Assembly (NCBI GenBank): GCA_933228895.1
Contig: OW121851.1
Location: 132,851,624 to 132,915,623, forward strand
Length of the DNA stretch: 64,000 nucleotides
Direction of reading: 5' to 3'
Source of the DNA: Platycnemis pennipes
Lineage: Eukaryota > Arthropoda > Insecta > Odonata > Platycnemididae
Below, one piece after another: positions 35,173 to 45,994 of the stretch. The notes beneath the pieces were generated by a model. That model worked only from the letters and a program-made list of their open reading frames with translations, was not told where the DNA came from and made no database searches. Each line of letters begins with the position of its first letter. The first letter of the stretch is position 1. Position numbers and translations under genes: made by a program.

Positions 35173-35619
35173 TTTTAAATGTAAGGGAAAATAACTTGAT
35201 GTGTTAATTACGACAATTGCATATACGCAGGGGTAAGAGGTTTAGCCTAAATTTCAACCTGCGTTCTGATAGTCCCACCTATAATTTCTGATAGTAAAGT
35301 TTTTGGTGTGGTTGTAGTGGAATATTAAAAGATAATAAGCCCATCAGTAGCAGCTGCTTCGGATTACTCCGAATTCGTAGGCTCTGGGAAAAAAGGATGC
35401 AAACATGTGTGGGACCAAAGGTTTCCGAGGAGCCATTGTGTAGGTCATGGATGGCGAGGAAGTTTCGTATGCGACGAGCGTCAGCGTGGCCGTTTAAGTG
35501 AGGTTGACGTATTTTTTTCTTGCTCTGCAGCCGCTTGTCGTGGCCCATATGGGAAACATCCTGATGCATCATCCATTAACCACTCGAATATCATTGTGTG
35601 CATGTCGTGCTGCTGTCAT
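35173..35619. other. No recognised gene; small LINE scrap
   Basis: 35230-35275 holds a minus-strand scrap of LINE polymerase (aatttcaacctgcgttctga). The rest has short frames only. Confidence 0.45.
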
Positions 35620-35960
35620 TTATGAATCCCATATTATATTTCTTTCTTCTTCTCTCGTCGTAGAACTGTCCTCCCTCAGTTTCTGGACTTTCCGGTTCTC
35701 GGAGAATAGCGACCAACAATTCCCACGCCTATATATTTTTACCGTCGTGTGCGTCCCGAATTTGTTTTCGAGTTCGGCCAGGTTCGGATGTCTAAGTGGT
35801 GATGGTATCATGAGTAGCTTTGAATGTTCTGTCCGCAGCGCTTTCACGAAGCGCTCGTTTGTTTTGGCTGATTCACCGTCATTCATTTCGTCCAGTGTAT
35901 CCTGATATGTCCTTATCGCCAACAAAGAGAGATCACAATAACTTATAGGGAGATTTAATG
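35620..35960 (-). other. Unassigned coding-like open frame
   Basis: The minus strand is open from about 36021 to 35620. The part below 35960 is hydrophilic and looks protein-like (TYQDTLDEMNDGESAKTNER, then PLRHPNLAELENKFG, then EDSSTTREEER) but matches no family I know. A pyrimidine run, ctccctataagttattgtga then tctctctttgttgg, lies near 35940 and could be an intron end, but no donor is evident. It could be an exon, an element fragment, or chance; the upstream part of the frame is RTE sequence. Confidence 0.3.
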
Positions 35961-36002
35961 TAGGTATGGATCGCAGTTTGTGGTACGTCCGTAAATTGTT
36001 CT

Positions 36003-36440
36003 TCATCATCATCGTCATCATCGGTCAACAATCCGAGGATTGGCTCGACGCAGCGCTCCACTCGATTCTTCTATCGGCCAACCTCTTCATATCAACGTAC
36101 TTTTTCTCTTTTGCGTCTTTCACTACTTGCTCTGCTCCATATAATTCATACGAGGCCTGCGTTTTCCATTCTTCCCGTTCACTTTTCCCTCGACGATTTT
36201 ATTCATCAGGGCATCGTGTCTTAAGATATGGCCGATTAAGTTGTCCCGTCTTCTTTTTAGAGTTTCAGCAGACATCTCTTTTTTTTCCACTGTTCTTAAG
36301 TCGTCTTCGTTTGTCATTCAGTCCATCCATTTTATTCTCATCATTCTTCGGTAGCACCACATTTCGAATCCGTCCAGCCTTGACTTCTCTGCTGCTGTTA
36401 TCGTCCATGCATCTCTGTCATAAAATAAAATGCTGCAGAT
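36003..36440 (-). pseudogene. RTE-type LINE 3' part
   Basis: The minus strand encodes TLKRRRDNLIGHILRHDALM and VEGKVNGKNGKRRPRMNYME, as in the longer copy at 56.8-58.1 kb, ending in the gatgatgacgatgatgatg tail near 36003. Confidence 0.8.
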
Positions 36441-36602
36441 GCATGATCTAATGAAGTGCTACCTCTACTAATTCGGATTCACAGTATCCGGCCTTCAATG
36501 CAACGTCAAATCATTTCCAAGCAACGGAGAATGATAAGTAGCGTTTCCAAAATACTATAATGAAGACGAGAAAACCTGACTGTACAATCTTGCTCACGAT
36601 AC

Positions 36603-36641
36603 TTTGGTGAAGACAGTCTGTTATAGACTGTCTTCACCAAA
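36603..36641. repeat. Perfect 17-bp-arm hairpin
   Basis: tttggtgaagacagtct and its exact inverse around gttat. It lies between two RTE copies of opposite orientation. Confidence 0.9.
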
Positions 36642-36649
36642 TGTAGATA

Positions 36650-36800
36650 GATAGATGGGATAGATAAATGGGAAGAACTCTTAAGGGAAGACTTCGGGTG
36701 AGATCAATGGAGCTAATAATGAAGGGCGTAAAGGAGAAGAATTATGTTAGCATGAAGATTCTACCTGATTACTGAGTCAAATTGAAAGTTGCGTGAAACT
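36650..36800 (+). repeat. RTE-type LINE 3' fragment
   Basis: Plus strand, degraded: ggagctaataatgaagggcg, taaaggagaagaattatgtt, then aaactaatctttagaattta. The order matches the C-terminal codons and 3' UTR of the RTE copies. Confidence 0.6.
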
Positions 36801-36884
36801 AATCTTTAGAATTTATGACCACTGGTGATCATTACGATTACATTGGATTATTTATATACATGATAGGAAAGTAAAGCGGTGTTT

Positions 36885-37450
36885 CGATTCGTGCTGGATC
36901 AGCAAGATGTGTTAAGGGACGGTATGATAACTATATCAACGTAACCAGTATATCAATTGAACTAAAAGGGAGTTATTGTCAGATCGTAGCTTGAAAGTTA
37001 GACTTAGTAAATTCCAAAATGATATTTTCACTGGTGACGTTAAAAATATTTAAGTAATCCAACTTACTATAGTAGACTGGACCATAACCACAAAAATTGG
37101 AGAAATTGATTGCCGAACCGACGGATTCAAGATGTCCTTCTTTCCTCGTACGAATAAGGATATGAATAGCTGTATATATATCCAATAGTATCAATACAAG
37201 TGTAATACTGGATAGCGTAAGTAGCTGCAAGTTGGTTTGATGACTTTGAGCTAACCCAACTAACAGTATGTTTTTGCACGCTATTAATTGGTTATCCTTC
37301 CTATTTTCAGCTTTTTTTTAATTGTGAAGATTAGTCCTGGACATAATTACTAATCCTTTTTATTCGTGATATGTACTGCGTGTCTGTTGTGAATTTGCCG
37401 CATTCAACACACCTTATGGTGACTTGCAGGGTATTATGTAGATGCTGGTT
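36885..37450 (+). repeat. LINE family B copy, degraded
   Basis: Recognisable from gggacggtatgataactata through codons for the LSDRSLKV stretch to the 3' hairpin (ccttatggtgacttgcaggg, 37411-37430) and gtagatg tail, with several indels. Confidence 0.75.
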
Positions 37451-38139
37451 TGGGAATTGACTTTTAATGAAAATGGATTACTACACCCACATATAGAGTC
37501 GTATGTTGTCATTTCACCAATATAACCAAGAGAGCTTGTATGAAGCCGACTGCAATGGAGCGTGGTGGAAACAAAAAAATGTTTGCGTCCACATAAAAGA
37601 AATTGGTTTGGAGACATATTTAATTGGCTTGTTCCTTTCGGTGGCGACCCGATCCGGGATTCAGTCTGCTCCAAGAAAAAAACGCAGAAGTCACTCATTG
37701 CCCAATATCAGCATTCCCCACATTGAGGACAAGGCATGCACCTTCTCTTGCTGCTTCTTCCCACGGACATATTCTTTTAAGACCTGCATCACTGTTCGCT
37801 TAATACTCGCGGATAGCTGGTGCATTTCAGAGCATTGGAGGATGTCAATCCGCTTTACTTGGTTTACGTGACATTTCAAGGAGAGTACTGTATGCAAGGG
37901 CGATGATTAAGTTGGCTTTCATCTGAATCGATCGTTGAAAGCTCATCGCAGAATAATAGAATCCTGGAAGTATTACGCATCAAGTACAAGAACCTGGACC
38001 AAGCACTCGTCGCGTGACTTTTATTTTGGGATGTCCCCTAGAATAAAGATACAATTGGTCATTGTGGCCTATTGCGTGCTGTGATAATTAGTGGCCTCGG
38101 GGAGTTTCGGCGTCTTGCAGTAGTCCAGGAGCACTGTGC
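37451..38139. other. No recognised gene
   Basis: Overlapping minus-strand frames of 94 and 68 codons (37698-37414 and 37897-37691) could be one frameshifted coding relic (HQLSASIKRTVMQVLKEYV). I do not recognise the family. Confidence 0.3.
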
Positions 38140-38325
38140 ATCCCAAACATCATCGTCACCAGGATTGGTTTGACGCCGCCCTCCACTCGATTCTTCTATC
38201 AGGAACCTCTTCATATGAACGTAATTCTTTTCTTTTACATCCTTCGCATCCTTGTTTCATACATCTCTATTACGAGGCCTGCCTTTTCCATTCTTCCCGT
38301 TCACTTTTCCCTCGGCATACATGCA
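38140..38325 (-). repeat. RTE-type LINE 3' fragment
   Basis: Minus strand; aggattggtttgacgccgcc and the block around tcactcgattcttctatc match the other RTE ends, with a small deletion. Confidence 0.75.
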
Positions 38326-38561
38326 GATGATAGTCACAACGCCTCCATCCCGAGGAAGGTAGCATGCATGTAGTCACGAGGCACGTGAAATGGTGATTAT
38401 AAATGGCAACACATCGTCACTATATTCGAAGAAATACAGTAGTTATGGATTATTGAATGATTTCTGTATCATCATCATGGGTCAACAATCCTAAGAATGG
38501 TCTGACGAATTTAATACGAAAAAACACTTGGTTATAATTCCACACTTTATTTCATGAAGAC

Positions 38562-38594
38562 GACCCGGGTTTCAGCATGTCATGCCATCTTCAG
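38562..38594 (-). ncRNA. Hammerhead-like motif, left arm
   Basis: Exact inverted copy of the motif at 38632-38664. Confidence 0.4.
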
Positions 38595-38631
38595 GTACAA
38601 ATGGGTGTTATACAAATACACCCATTTGTAC

Positions 38632-38664
38632 CTGAAGATGGCATGACATGCTGAAACCCGGGTC
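38632..38664 (+). ncRNA. Hammerhead-like motif, right arm
   Basis: CTGAAGA, a stem II with GCATG / CATGC and a single-base loop, GAAA, the ACCC-GGGU minimal stem III and C at the cleavage position. Two base pairs of stem I (AC / GT) flank the core. The stem II register is one base long and its loop is too tight. Confidence 0.4.
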
Positions 38665-38950
38665 GTCTTCATGAAATAAAGTGTGGAATTATAACCAAGT
38701 GTTTTTTCGTATTAAATATGAAGCAGTTCCACCGAGTAACGCCGGAGACAGTGTCTTATATGTCTGACGAATTCTTCCATCTGCCAACTGAAACTGATTT
38801 TTTCCATCGGCCAACCTCCTCATATTAACGTAATCCCTCTCTTTCACATCCTTCACAACCTGTTCTATATATCTCATACGAGGCACCCCAAACACGTAAG
38901 CGTGTTTTCGAGATGAGCCCTCTTGTCTGGAGCAGTTGTTTGCCAACATT

Positions 38951-40539
38951 TTAAGTCGTGCTTTCCACCCTCAGCGAAACCAAGTCCCGTAAGGCACGAA
39001 GAGAAATTATTATTTTTTTCTATTTTTCGCGTGAATGTTGTCTGCTATATATTTTGTAAGACTACTCGCGAAAAGCCGTGAAAGTTTATTTTCTCAACAT
39101 CTCTTGGTGGGACTAGGTTTTCCCGCCGATGAGAAGTGGGATGTCGAAACCAAAAGGCCGGGGACCACTGGACAGGGGTCTCATTGTCGCTATATTGGCA
39201 GACTTTTCCCAGGAAATGCAATTTCCACCCCCACAGCTGCTGACGAGTTCCGTCACCGCAGTAACGGGGGAGTTCGCTAAGTGGGCGATGGTCGTGTGGA
39301 CGGGGAGCCCGGGCGGCAGTTATCGCTCCCGCTTTGAACCTTGTTCTGATAATATCCCAGAAATAGGAAGTGGATTTCCTTGTGTTTAAGTTTCCGTGCT
39401 TGATATGAACGGTCAAGTATGGACTCCGAAAAACCAGTTTGGGCATTGAATATTTGTGACGGACGCCCAATACAAATGGTAGCCTTCACGTGAGGTGGAC
39501 ACATGCTCGTATCAGCCCAGTGATTGAGAAATTGTTTGGTACTAAACCGAATCCTTGTGCACTGTTTTATATATCAACAAACCCAGCTGACTCCGCGTAT
39601 CACTAAAATGAAGACGAAGTAATTATCAGATCAAATTATTTTATTCGAATTCACTTACATTTTAAACTCATGCCGTTCAAGAGATTTTATCGGCTTTTTA
39701 TTTACATTAAGACCGATTTTAATTGCTCACATTGAAACGCGATATTATCACCGTCGTAAAGACATGTAACCACCGATTTTAATTTTCAAGTAGGTAGGTA
39801 TATCCTCAAAATTTCTAGCATCTAGAGTTGTTCAGATGAAGTTTGAGAATTAAAAAATATTACATCCAATTCTGTGCTACTTTTAGTGATTCACGTTGCA
39901 AAATTCATAATTTTTTTCACTATTTTGTAGGGTTTATGGACATGTAGTGGGTACTCCGTACTTCGAGATGGAAGCCAACTTGTGCTCACTAACTTATGCC
40001 TTAGCCTGGACATCTATTCTGTTTACATCATATCGTCTTAATTTTTAAGAAGTGAAATGAGGAGTCGTTGATATCTTTAAAGCCTTGGATCTCCTCCAGT
40101 TTGCTATTATTCATTCATTTACATATTAATAAACCTCATCATTCTCTCAGTATTTCATGTACTAATTTATTGCCCTCCTGGAATGATATTTGTCGTTCTG
40201 TTAATGTTTCTTTGTTCATTCAATGTGCGTGGATTATGAATATGTGGTTATTTTTTTACGAGAAAGTGCTTTGGATATTTGGCCCCATGGGCGCTGATGC
40301 TCTTGACAGCTGCGTGTGTGAGCTTATTGTATTTGGATCAATGCCCGCAGTTACGTCATTTCTACTTTTCTGGCGTACTACAGACCTCAGGAGCAGTGGG
40401 AGTGCAGCATAAATCAATGCAAGTTTGTATCTGGATCTATATAGGTCTGTGAGTGTTGGCGGCGTGGGGAACCAAGTCGGATAGAGCAACAACATCTCCA
40501 ATCTGCAATTTGGTTTCGTTGATTGCGACCTCCTTTGGA
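38951..40539. other. No recognised gene
   Basis: A 141-codon minus-strand frame (39470-39045) overlaps two plus-strand frames and shows no known domain. Confidence 0.4.
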
Positions 40540-40815
40540 AAGGCTGAGCCCGATAGGATATGGCGTGGAAGGATGCGAGCAAGGGAAGTACACGTTATGG
40601 CAGAGGCGCCGAAGAAATTAGAAGGCGAATATTTGGGAAAAGTCTCGTTTCAAAATGTATTCTCCTTCAATGAGTGGAGCTACTTCCGTCTCTCGGGCAT
40701 TTTGCCGATCGCGATATGATTTCGCTTCGTTCTCTCTTCGAGGGCAGCGCGGGGAGGCGCTGCAGTCGCACCAGCCTCCCCTCCCGTTCAGTCACTACTC
40801 CGGCTGGCTCAATTA
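40540..40815 (+). promoter_or_regulatory. GC-rich, possible start region of a gene
   Basis: More GC-rich than its surroundings, with ttcagtcact (40789), a match to the arthropod initiator TCAGT, and stretches such as gggcagcgcggggaggcg. It lies about 2.7 kb before the exon at 43439 on the same strand, so an untranslated first exon is possible. No splice donor or TATA box was identified. Confidence 0.15.
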
Positions 40816-42047
40816 GGAAGGGGATAGTGTTTCAGAACTGGAAAAAAATGAACCTTTAAATTTCCTTTGTTCTTCTAGTTGGAGTACTTATTCTGCGATG
40901 CAAAGCCTGTTGCATTTTATTCACATTGTCATACGTATCATTTGCCTTCGTTTACCATAGGCACAACGATAACTTGCCATTCTGATAAGTTTCAGCAAAA
41001 TTTACTGCGTCGGGTGAAGCTTGGATTTGCCCCCACTATGGTGAACGTTGTTTCTCTTTCCTGGTCATATAGCTATTTTAAAGCACTATCGTCATCTTAT
41101 CATTTTTTCCTTGTTATTATTATGATTTTGGCTATTGTGATTCTTCACTCTTTTTTTTTCAAATATCTCGGGCAACCAAAGGGCTATAATCGGCAGTTGG
41201 TAAACTGTAGCCGTTATTTATTCAGAAATATTTTTATTTATTGCGTAGGGATATAGATGGAGTGGAGGAATAGAGCATTGGCTTCCCATCCCAAGGGCCC
41301 GCGTTCAAATCCCCGTAGTAGTGAAGAGAAGAGGGCGACTTCAGTAAAGAGTCTTTCGGTAGGTACGCAGAATTTTGCTGGAGAATTAAGTTGTGTTACA
41401 AATATATTAGTCTTTAAAAATTGTGCGTTTTCGGCTGCTCAAAAACACGACGCCATTGCAAGACATCACGACACGGTGTCACTATGGGCGTTGTTTATCT
41501 GTTGTACGTGGAGGTAAGCTGTTCAGTGATAACATTTGTTTGACGCAATAAACGAATGTATTTCGATTTTTTACTTAAGTAGTACGGATTGTAACGAGCA
41601 AATCGTCCATAAATTGTATAATGCCTGTGTATTGCCTCCCTGCTACGAAAAAGCAATCACTTGTTTTTTGAGAAGGATAGGAGAGACTATAACGGAGTCA
41701 ATCAAAGGCAAATTGTCGGATTGTGCTTTTTTAAATCCCTTTTCAGTCATAAATTCGATGAATAAACGGCTAAAAACCTCGAAACAATAATATATTCGCT
41801 TCGTTTTCTTCCAAAATGAACATCTGTTTCCGTAGCAATATGGAACCTATACCGTGCAGTGACGTCAGAAAGCGTTTCAGGTCACGTGTCTTTCGTCTGT
41901 TTTTGGGAACATTTTAATAGCATTTAATAATCTTCGTGGTTGGCATAAGAAAAGTTGGCTTATATATTTAAATTTTTGAGAATATTTCGCATCCAGTGCA
42001 TCATCAATGTACGAGAAACAAATTTCATGCATATTCCCTGTTATGGG
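40816..42047. other. No recognised gene; one tRNA-like scrap
   Basis: Short frames. A tRNA-like piece lies at 41257-41316. Confidence 0.45.
41257..41316 (+). repeat. tRNA-like SINE scrap
   Basis: ggaatagagcattggcttcc, then the B box gcgttcaaatccc. No SINE body follows. Confidence 0.5.
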
Positions 42048-42316
42048 GCGTAGTGGGTGGCCTAGTGGTTAGAGCGGTGAGCTACTGACCGGAGGGTCCC
42101 GGTACCAAATCCTGAGGAAGAGCCTTTTTGGACACGCCCACCAAAAATCCTCACGATTCGATTTTCTGCGTATCAGGACTTAGGTAGTATAAAATTTCAG
42201 GTGGCCCAGGGAAAGGAACTGGCCCCCCTACCCTGAATGTGTGAATTCCATACGCCGATGGCTTAGTACGGTAGCCCTACCATCACCTATAAAAAACCAA
42301 CCTTCGGTTGAACACA
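42048..42316 (+). mobile_element. SINE2, uninterrupted copy
   Basis: tRNA-like head (gtggcctagtggttagagc; degraded B box ggtaccaaatcct), then the body around aggtggcccagggaaagga and gtgtgaattccatacgccg, and the end near ccaaccttcggttgaac. It defines the element that is split at 21 kb. Confidence 0.85.
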
Positions 42317-42501
42317 TCTTTTATTCCCATTAACAGATTGGAGTACACAAATAGCCATGCCCCGGGCAGTGATAATCCTCTCCGGGCAGAACCCCTGGGA
42401 TAGCGATTTACCCTGCCGCCGCCGCAAGGGCCGGCTGGCAATCGGTTGTTTTGTGTAGGGGATGAATTAAACAGATTCTCACGACGATGTTCTCTCCACT
42501 C

Positions 42502-43416
42502 GCTACATCTACATCTACTTAATATCCTGCAAGCCACCATAGAGGTGTGTGGCAGGGGGTGAATTCTCACAAAACATGCACTACATATCATACATAAAAA
42601 AGGATTCGTAATTATATACTAGTCTAAACTTCACTATTTCAAAAATATAAAAACAGCAAAGCAACATGCAAAAACATGCTATTATTTGGGTTAGCTTCAA
42701 GTCCTTCTACCAACATGCAGCTACCTATGCTATCCATTTATACAGTCGTATTGGACATATTTGCCGCTATTCATACACCTGATTGTACGAGGAAAAAAGG
42801 ACATTTTGAATATCAGTTCGGCAATCAATTTCCCTAATTTTGTGATTATAGTCCAGTCTACCATAGTAAGTTGGGGTTCGCAAAATATTGTTAACGTCAT
42901 CACTGAAAATATTATCTTGGAATTTATTTAAGATATTAAGTCTAAATTTCAACCTGCGATCTGATAATGATTCCAAATTTAATTCATTTAATAGACTGGT
43001 TATACGCTCATATAGTTATCGTACCGTCCCTCTACAAATCTTGCCGATCTTCGCTGCACACGTTCAAGTTCATTATTTAGGCCTATTTCGTAAGGATCCC
43101 ATATACTGGCAGCGTATTCCAAATGAGGTCTTACAAGGGAAAAGTAGCTGATTTCTCGTACATGATCGTCACATTTACCCAGAACTCTTTTGACGAATCC
43201 CAAACTAAGATTAGCTTGACCCATTATTTCACGTATGTGTTTACCCCAGGAAAGATCATGTGTCAGTCTTATTCCAAGATATTTAATGGATTCCACGTTT
43301 GTTAATTCATTATTACTTATTTTGAAAGTGATCATAGGAGGAGAACATTTCTTTTTCCAACAACTCATTGCTGCACACTTTTTTAAAATTTAATTCTAAC
43401 TGCCATGTATGACACC
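42502..43416 (-). repeat. LINE family B copy abutting the exon's acceptor
   Basis: The minus strand from 43416 encodes the LINE polymerase from the CDTWQLELNF block, followed by LTNVESIKYLGIRLTHDLSW and LERVQRRSARFVEGRYDNYM, then after a frameshift SLSDRRLKFRLNILNKFQDN. It ends in the 3' UTR hairpin at about 42525-42560. Homology to the 33.9-kb copy ends at about 43416, 21 bases before the splice acceptor AG at 43437-43438. Confidence 0.85.
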
Positions 43417-43438
43417 AGAATTTCTTTGCAATGCACAG

Positions 43439-43754
43439 GTGCAAAAGGAGCGATGGCCGTCGTCGAAGGTGTCGTGAAGAAGGAAGCGGAGGAGAAGGAG
43501 GCGGAGGGCGGGGAGAGCGAGGGGGCGAGGGCTGAGGGCGGGGGCGCCGGCCCCAGCCGGGGGGAGGAGGAGGAGGCGGCCATGGTGTCGGAGGAGGAGG
43601 AGGAGGGCGAGGAGGAGGGAGCCACGCCCCCCACCGCCGACGACTCCTCCTCGCCCGCGTCTTCCGCCGGCAGCGCCGCCACGCCCTCGTCCACCACCAC
43701 CGCCGCGGCGGCGGCTACTACGACAGCGACCCTGGTCGCCAAGCAGATGCCCAG
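43439..43754 (+). CDS. Internal exon of an unidentified acidic, low-complexity protein
   Basis: An open reading frame bounded by a good acceptor (tttctttgcaatgcacag) and a strong donor (CCAG/GTGAGT). The exon has 316 bases, enters with two bases of a split codon and leaves with two. The in-frame product has AKGAMAVVEGVVKKEAEEKE, a Gly/Ala/Glu segment with GPSRGEEEEAAMVSEEEEEG, then a Ser/Thr/Ala run ending ATLVAKQMPR. An in-frame ATG at 43453 could also make it a first coding exon. GC content is far above its surroundings, as is common for such exons in AT-rich genomes. The acidic and Ser/Thr-rich tracts would suit a disordered part of a nuclear regulator, but this is inference; I do not recognise the gene and see no other exon. 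Confidence 0.6.
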
Positions 43755-44154
43755 GTGAGTGCCAGAGCATTCCCTACGCTTGCCGATTTGTGTGACCCCC
43801 GCGGCTGGAAAATCGGGGTGGCCTTGAATAGGCAACGCACAGTGGGCTGAAATCGAAAATTGTTCGCCAAAACCCTCTGCAACCTTATCCATTTGCAAAT
43901 GTTGGCCATATTTTATGGATTATTTATGTTTAAGACGTCATGAAACGTATTTAGGTAGATTTGGAGCCTAATGTCAAAAACTAAGGCATTAAGAGGCGAA
44001 AATGTCAAAATAGATTTGCGGGTTACATATATCCAGGGGCTAAAATTTTCAGTTCGTCATAATGGTGGAAAGAAACAACATTTTAGATTTATAGAAACAT
44101 TTACTTTCAAAACGACGGCCCTAATGCTGTCAGCCGCGTTATTGAACCTATTCA
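43755..44154 (+). other. Start of intron after the exon
   Basis: Begins GTGAGTGCCAG. No further exon was recognised in the rest of the window. Confidence 0.5.
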
Positions 44155-44275
44155 GGGTGGCGATCGTCAGGGAAAACCGGGAAAACCTGGAATTGTAAGG
44201 GAATTTTGGAAATCTGGAAAAGTCAGGGAATAGTCGGGGAATTCTCGTAACAGTCAGGGAGAAATTGGGATAGAA
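44155..44275 (+). repeat. Purine-rich gtcagggaa repeat
   Basis: Irregular tandem units such as gtcagggaaaaccggg, gtaagggaattttgg and gtcagggaatagtcgg. Similar gtcagggaa tracts are dispersed in many animal genomes. No coding role is implied. Confidence 0.6.
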
Positions 44276-45994
44276 GTTCTCGTTATTTTTCTACCATTAC
44301 GTTTACCGGGAAGTCTTTCCCGCCCTTTATTTCACCAAAACATTTCTCCAACTAATACTGTCCGTCGCCGTATAGAAGTGTATAGAATAAGCCCCGTCAA
44401 TTCGTTGAACATTCAGTTGTGAATCTTAGTTATTTAGTTGTGAATGAGTTTACAATGTATCCCTTTTGTATATCCTTAATGCGATATTGGCCTAGTAGTG
44501 TTAAAATTAATGATCAGCGTGTATTCTGCTCATCACAAGGAATCCGAGGCTATGTTTTTCGGAAGATTTTACCTCGTGTTTCTATTTTCAACTTCCGAGA
44601 TTCAGGTCGAGAGGTAGTTGTAGCACACTAGCTCGTAGTAAATACGTGCTTTCAGTTCTATAAATATGAGACGATGATTATTAAAACGGTAATACAGATA
44701 CGATCACACGTGTAAACGAAATCTTACGTGAGATCATCTTTGATTCAAATTCCCCCTTCGGAAACCATAAGAAGAGTTCTCCTCCCCTCCCCACCTTTCA
44801 CGCTCGACGTAATTATTGAATGGCCCCCTTAGCTCCCTCTCGAAGCAATTTAGTCAGGTCACAAACCACCTCAAATATGGCATTCCTAAATATGACGCTG
44901 CCGTTGCTAATTGCCTAACCATGAAACTTCTATCACGAGTTGAAAAGGATATGGAGAATCTCCTCGATATTGTTCGAATCGGTGTACAGCGTGGTAATAC
45001 CAATTGTGCAGGGTCCATCCTCTCACCAATTTGACTGGAAGTAGATGTTTTAGGACGTAAGAAGTGGAAGCGAGACTGTAGTTGAGATTCTGAATATGGC
45101 CCTTAGTACGGCCAACAGTTGAATATTATAAATTGTATTCCTCGGCGATTTGTGAAACCTTGTCGTGGAATCATCGAACTTAAGCAGTCAAAGCTTATGA
45201 GACCGTATGACGTTTTCGGGTGCAACGAATTGACTTTAAAGCAGTAAAATGACTTGATTCCATCTGGAGTCCTAGGAACAAGAAGGGTTAAGAGAAAACG
45301 ACCTTTTCAATGATATGCTTTTAGCTAGCCTTCGACTAATATTAGATATCTCTGAATAATTTTCCAAATGACAGTGAGATTATTGTAAAGGATTAAGCCG
45401 TAATATTGTCGTGTAAAATGATCCAGTCACATCGACGTGTAATTCAATGGCCTGTGTACGTGCATTACAGTCACCGAATTTTACGAACTAAACAGCTTGA
45501 GATAAAATATGAAAAAAACGTCTTTCAACAACTAAGTCCGATGTTATGCTGTCATGTTAATTCTTTTTTTATGACTTGAGAAGCGTAGTGACTATTCTTC
45601 AGCTATTGCTCGATTCAGGATGCTCTTTAATTAAATCAGAACCGTCGGCCACCTCAACATAAACATGACAGACTGCAGGGGAGCGTAAACCGGATTCGCG
45701 AAACGGACCCTAAGCAAAGGAGAGAGGGGAGGGGTTTTTGGACCGAGACGTTAGGTCCCCTTCCCGACGACGTAGCCAAGGTGACGACGTGAACCGGAAG
45801 TCGGAGATTTAATAGTCAAGGGTTTTTTTTAACGAATCCCTTAAAGAGAATCGTTCAAATTATTCCCGAAAGCCGTAAAATCCGCAGAAGGTACCCAACC
45901 ACACTTGAAAATTTTAGTACGGAGCCGTGCTGATGGTCTCAGTTGCTTGGGTTACTTGACGAATTAATATATGTATTGTTGCGTGAAGGTTATA
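44276..45994. other. No recognised gene
   Basis: Short frames only; presumably intron or intergenic. Confidence 0.5.

Larger units (their letters stand above)
38500..38773. mobile_element. PLE-end palindrome insertion with 12-bp target duplication
   Basis: gtctgacgaatt is repeated at 38500-38511 and 38762-38773. The insert contains an exactly perfect inverted repeat, 38511-38608 against 38618-38715 (98 bp each, 9-base loop). A single-copy tail of about 46 bp (38716-38761) follows. Each arm holds a hammerhead-like core and the GACCCGGGTTTC word. I read it as two PLE 3' ends inserted head to head. Confidence 0.8.
38466..38950 (-). repeat. RTE-type LINE 3' end, split by an insertion
   Basis: The outer pieces (38466-38499, catcatgggtcaacaatcct; 38774-38950, cggccaacctcctcatatta onward) are one minus-strand RTE end. 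The sequence between, 38500-38773, is a foreign insert flanked by exact 12-bp repeats. Confidence 0.8.

Noticed and set aside
43396..43898. Minus-strand frames of 124 and 171 codons opposite the exon
   Set aside because: They are antisense shadows of the GC-rich, low-complexity plus-strand exon; the plus strand has matching splice sites.
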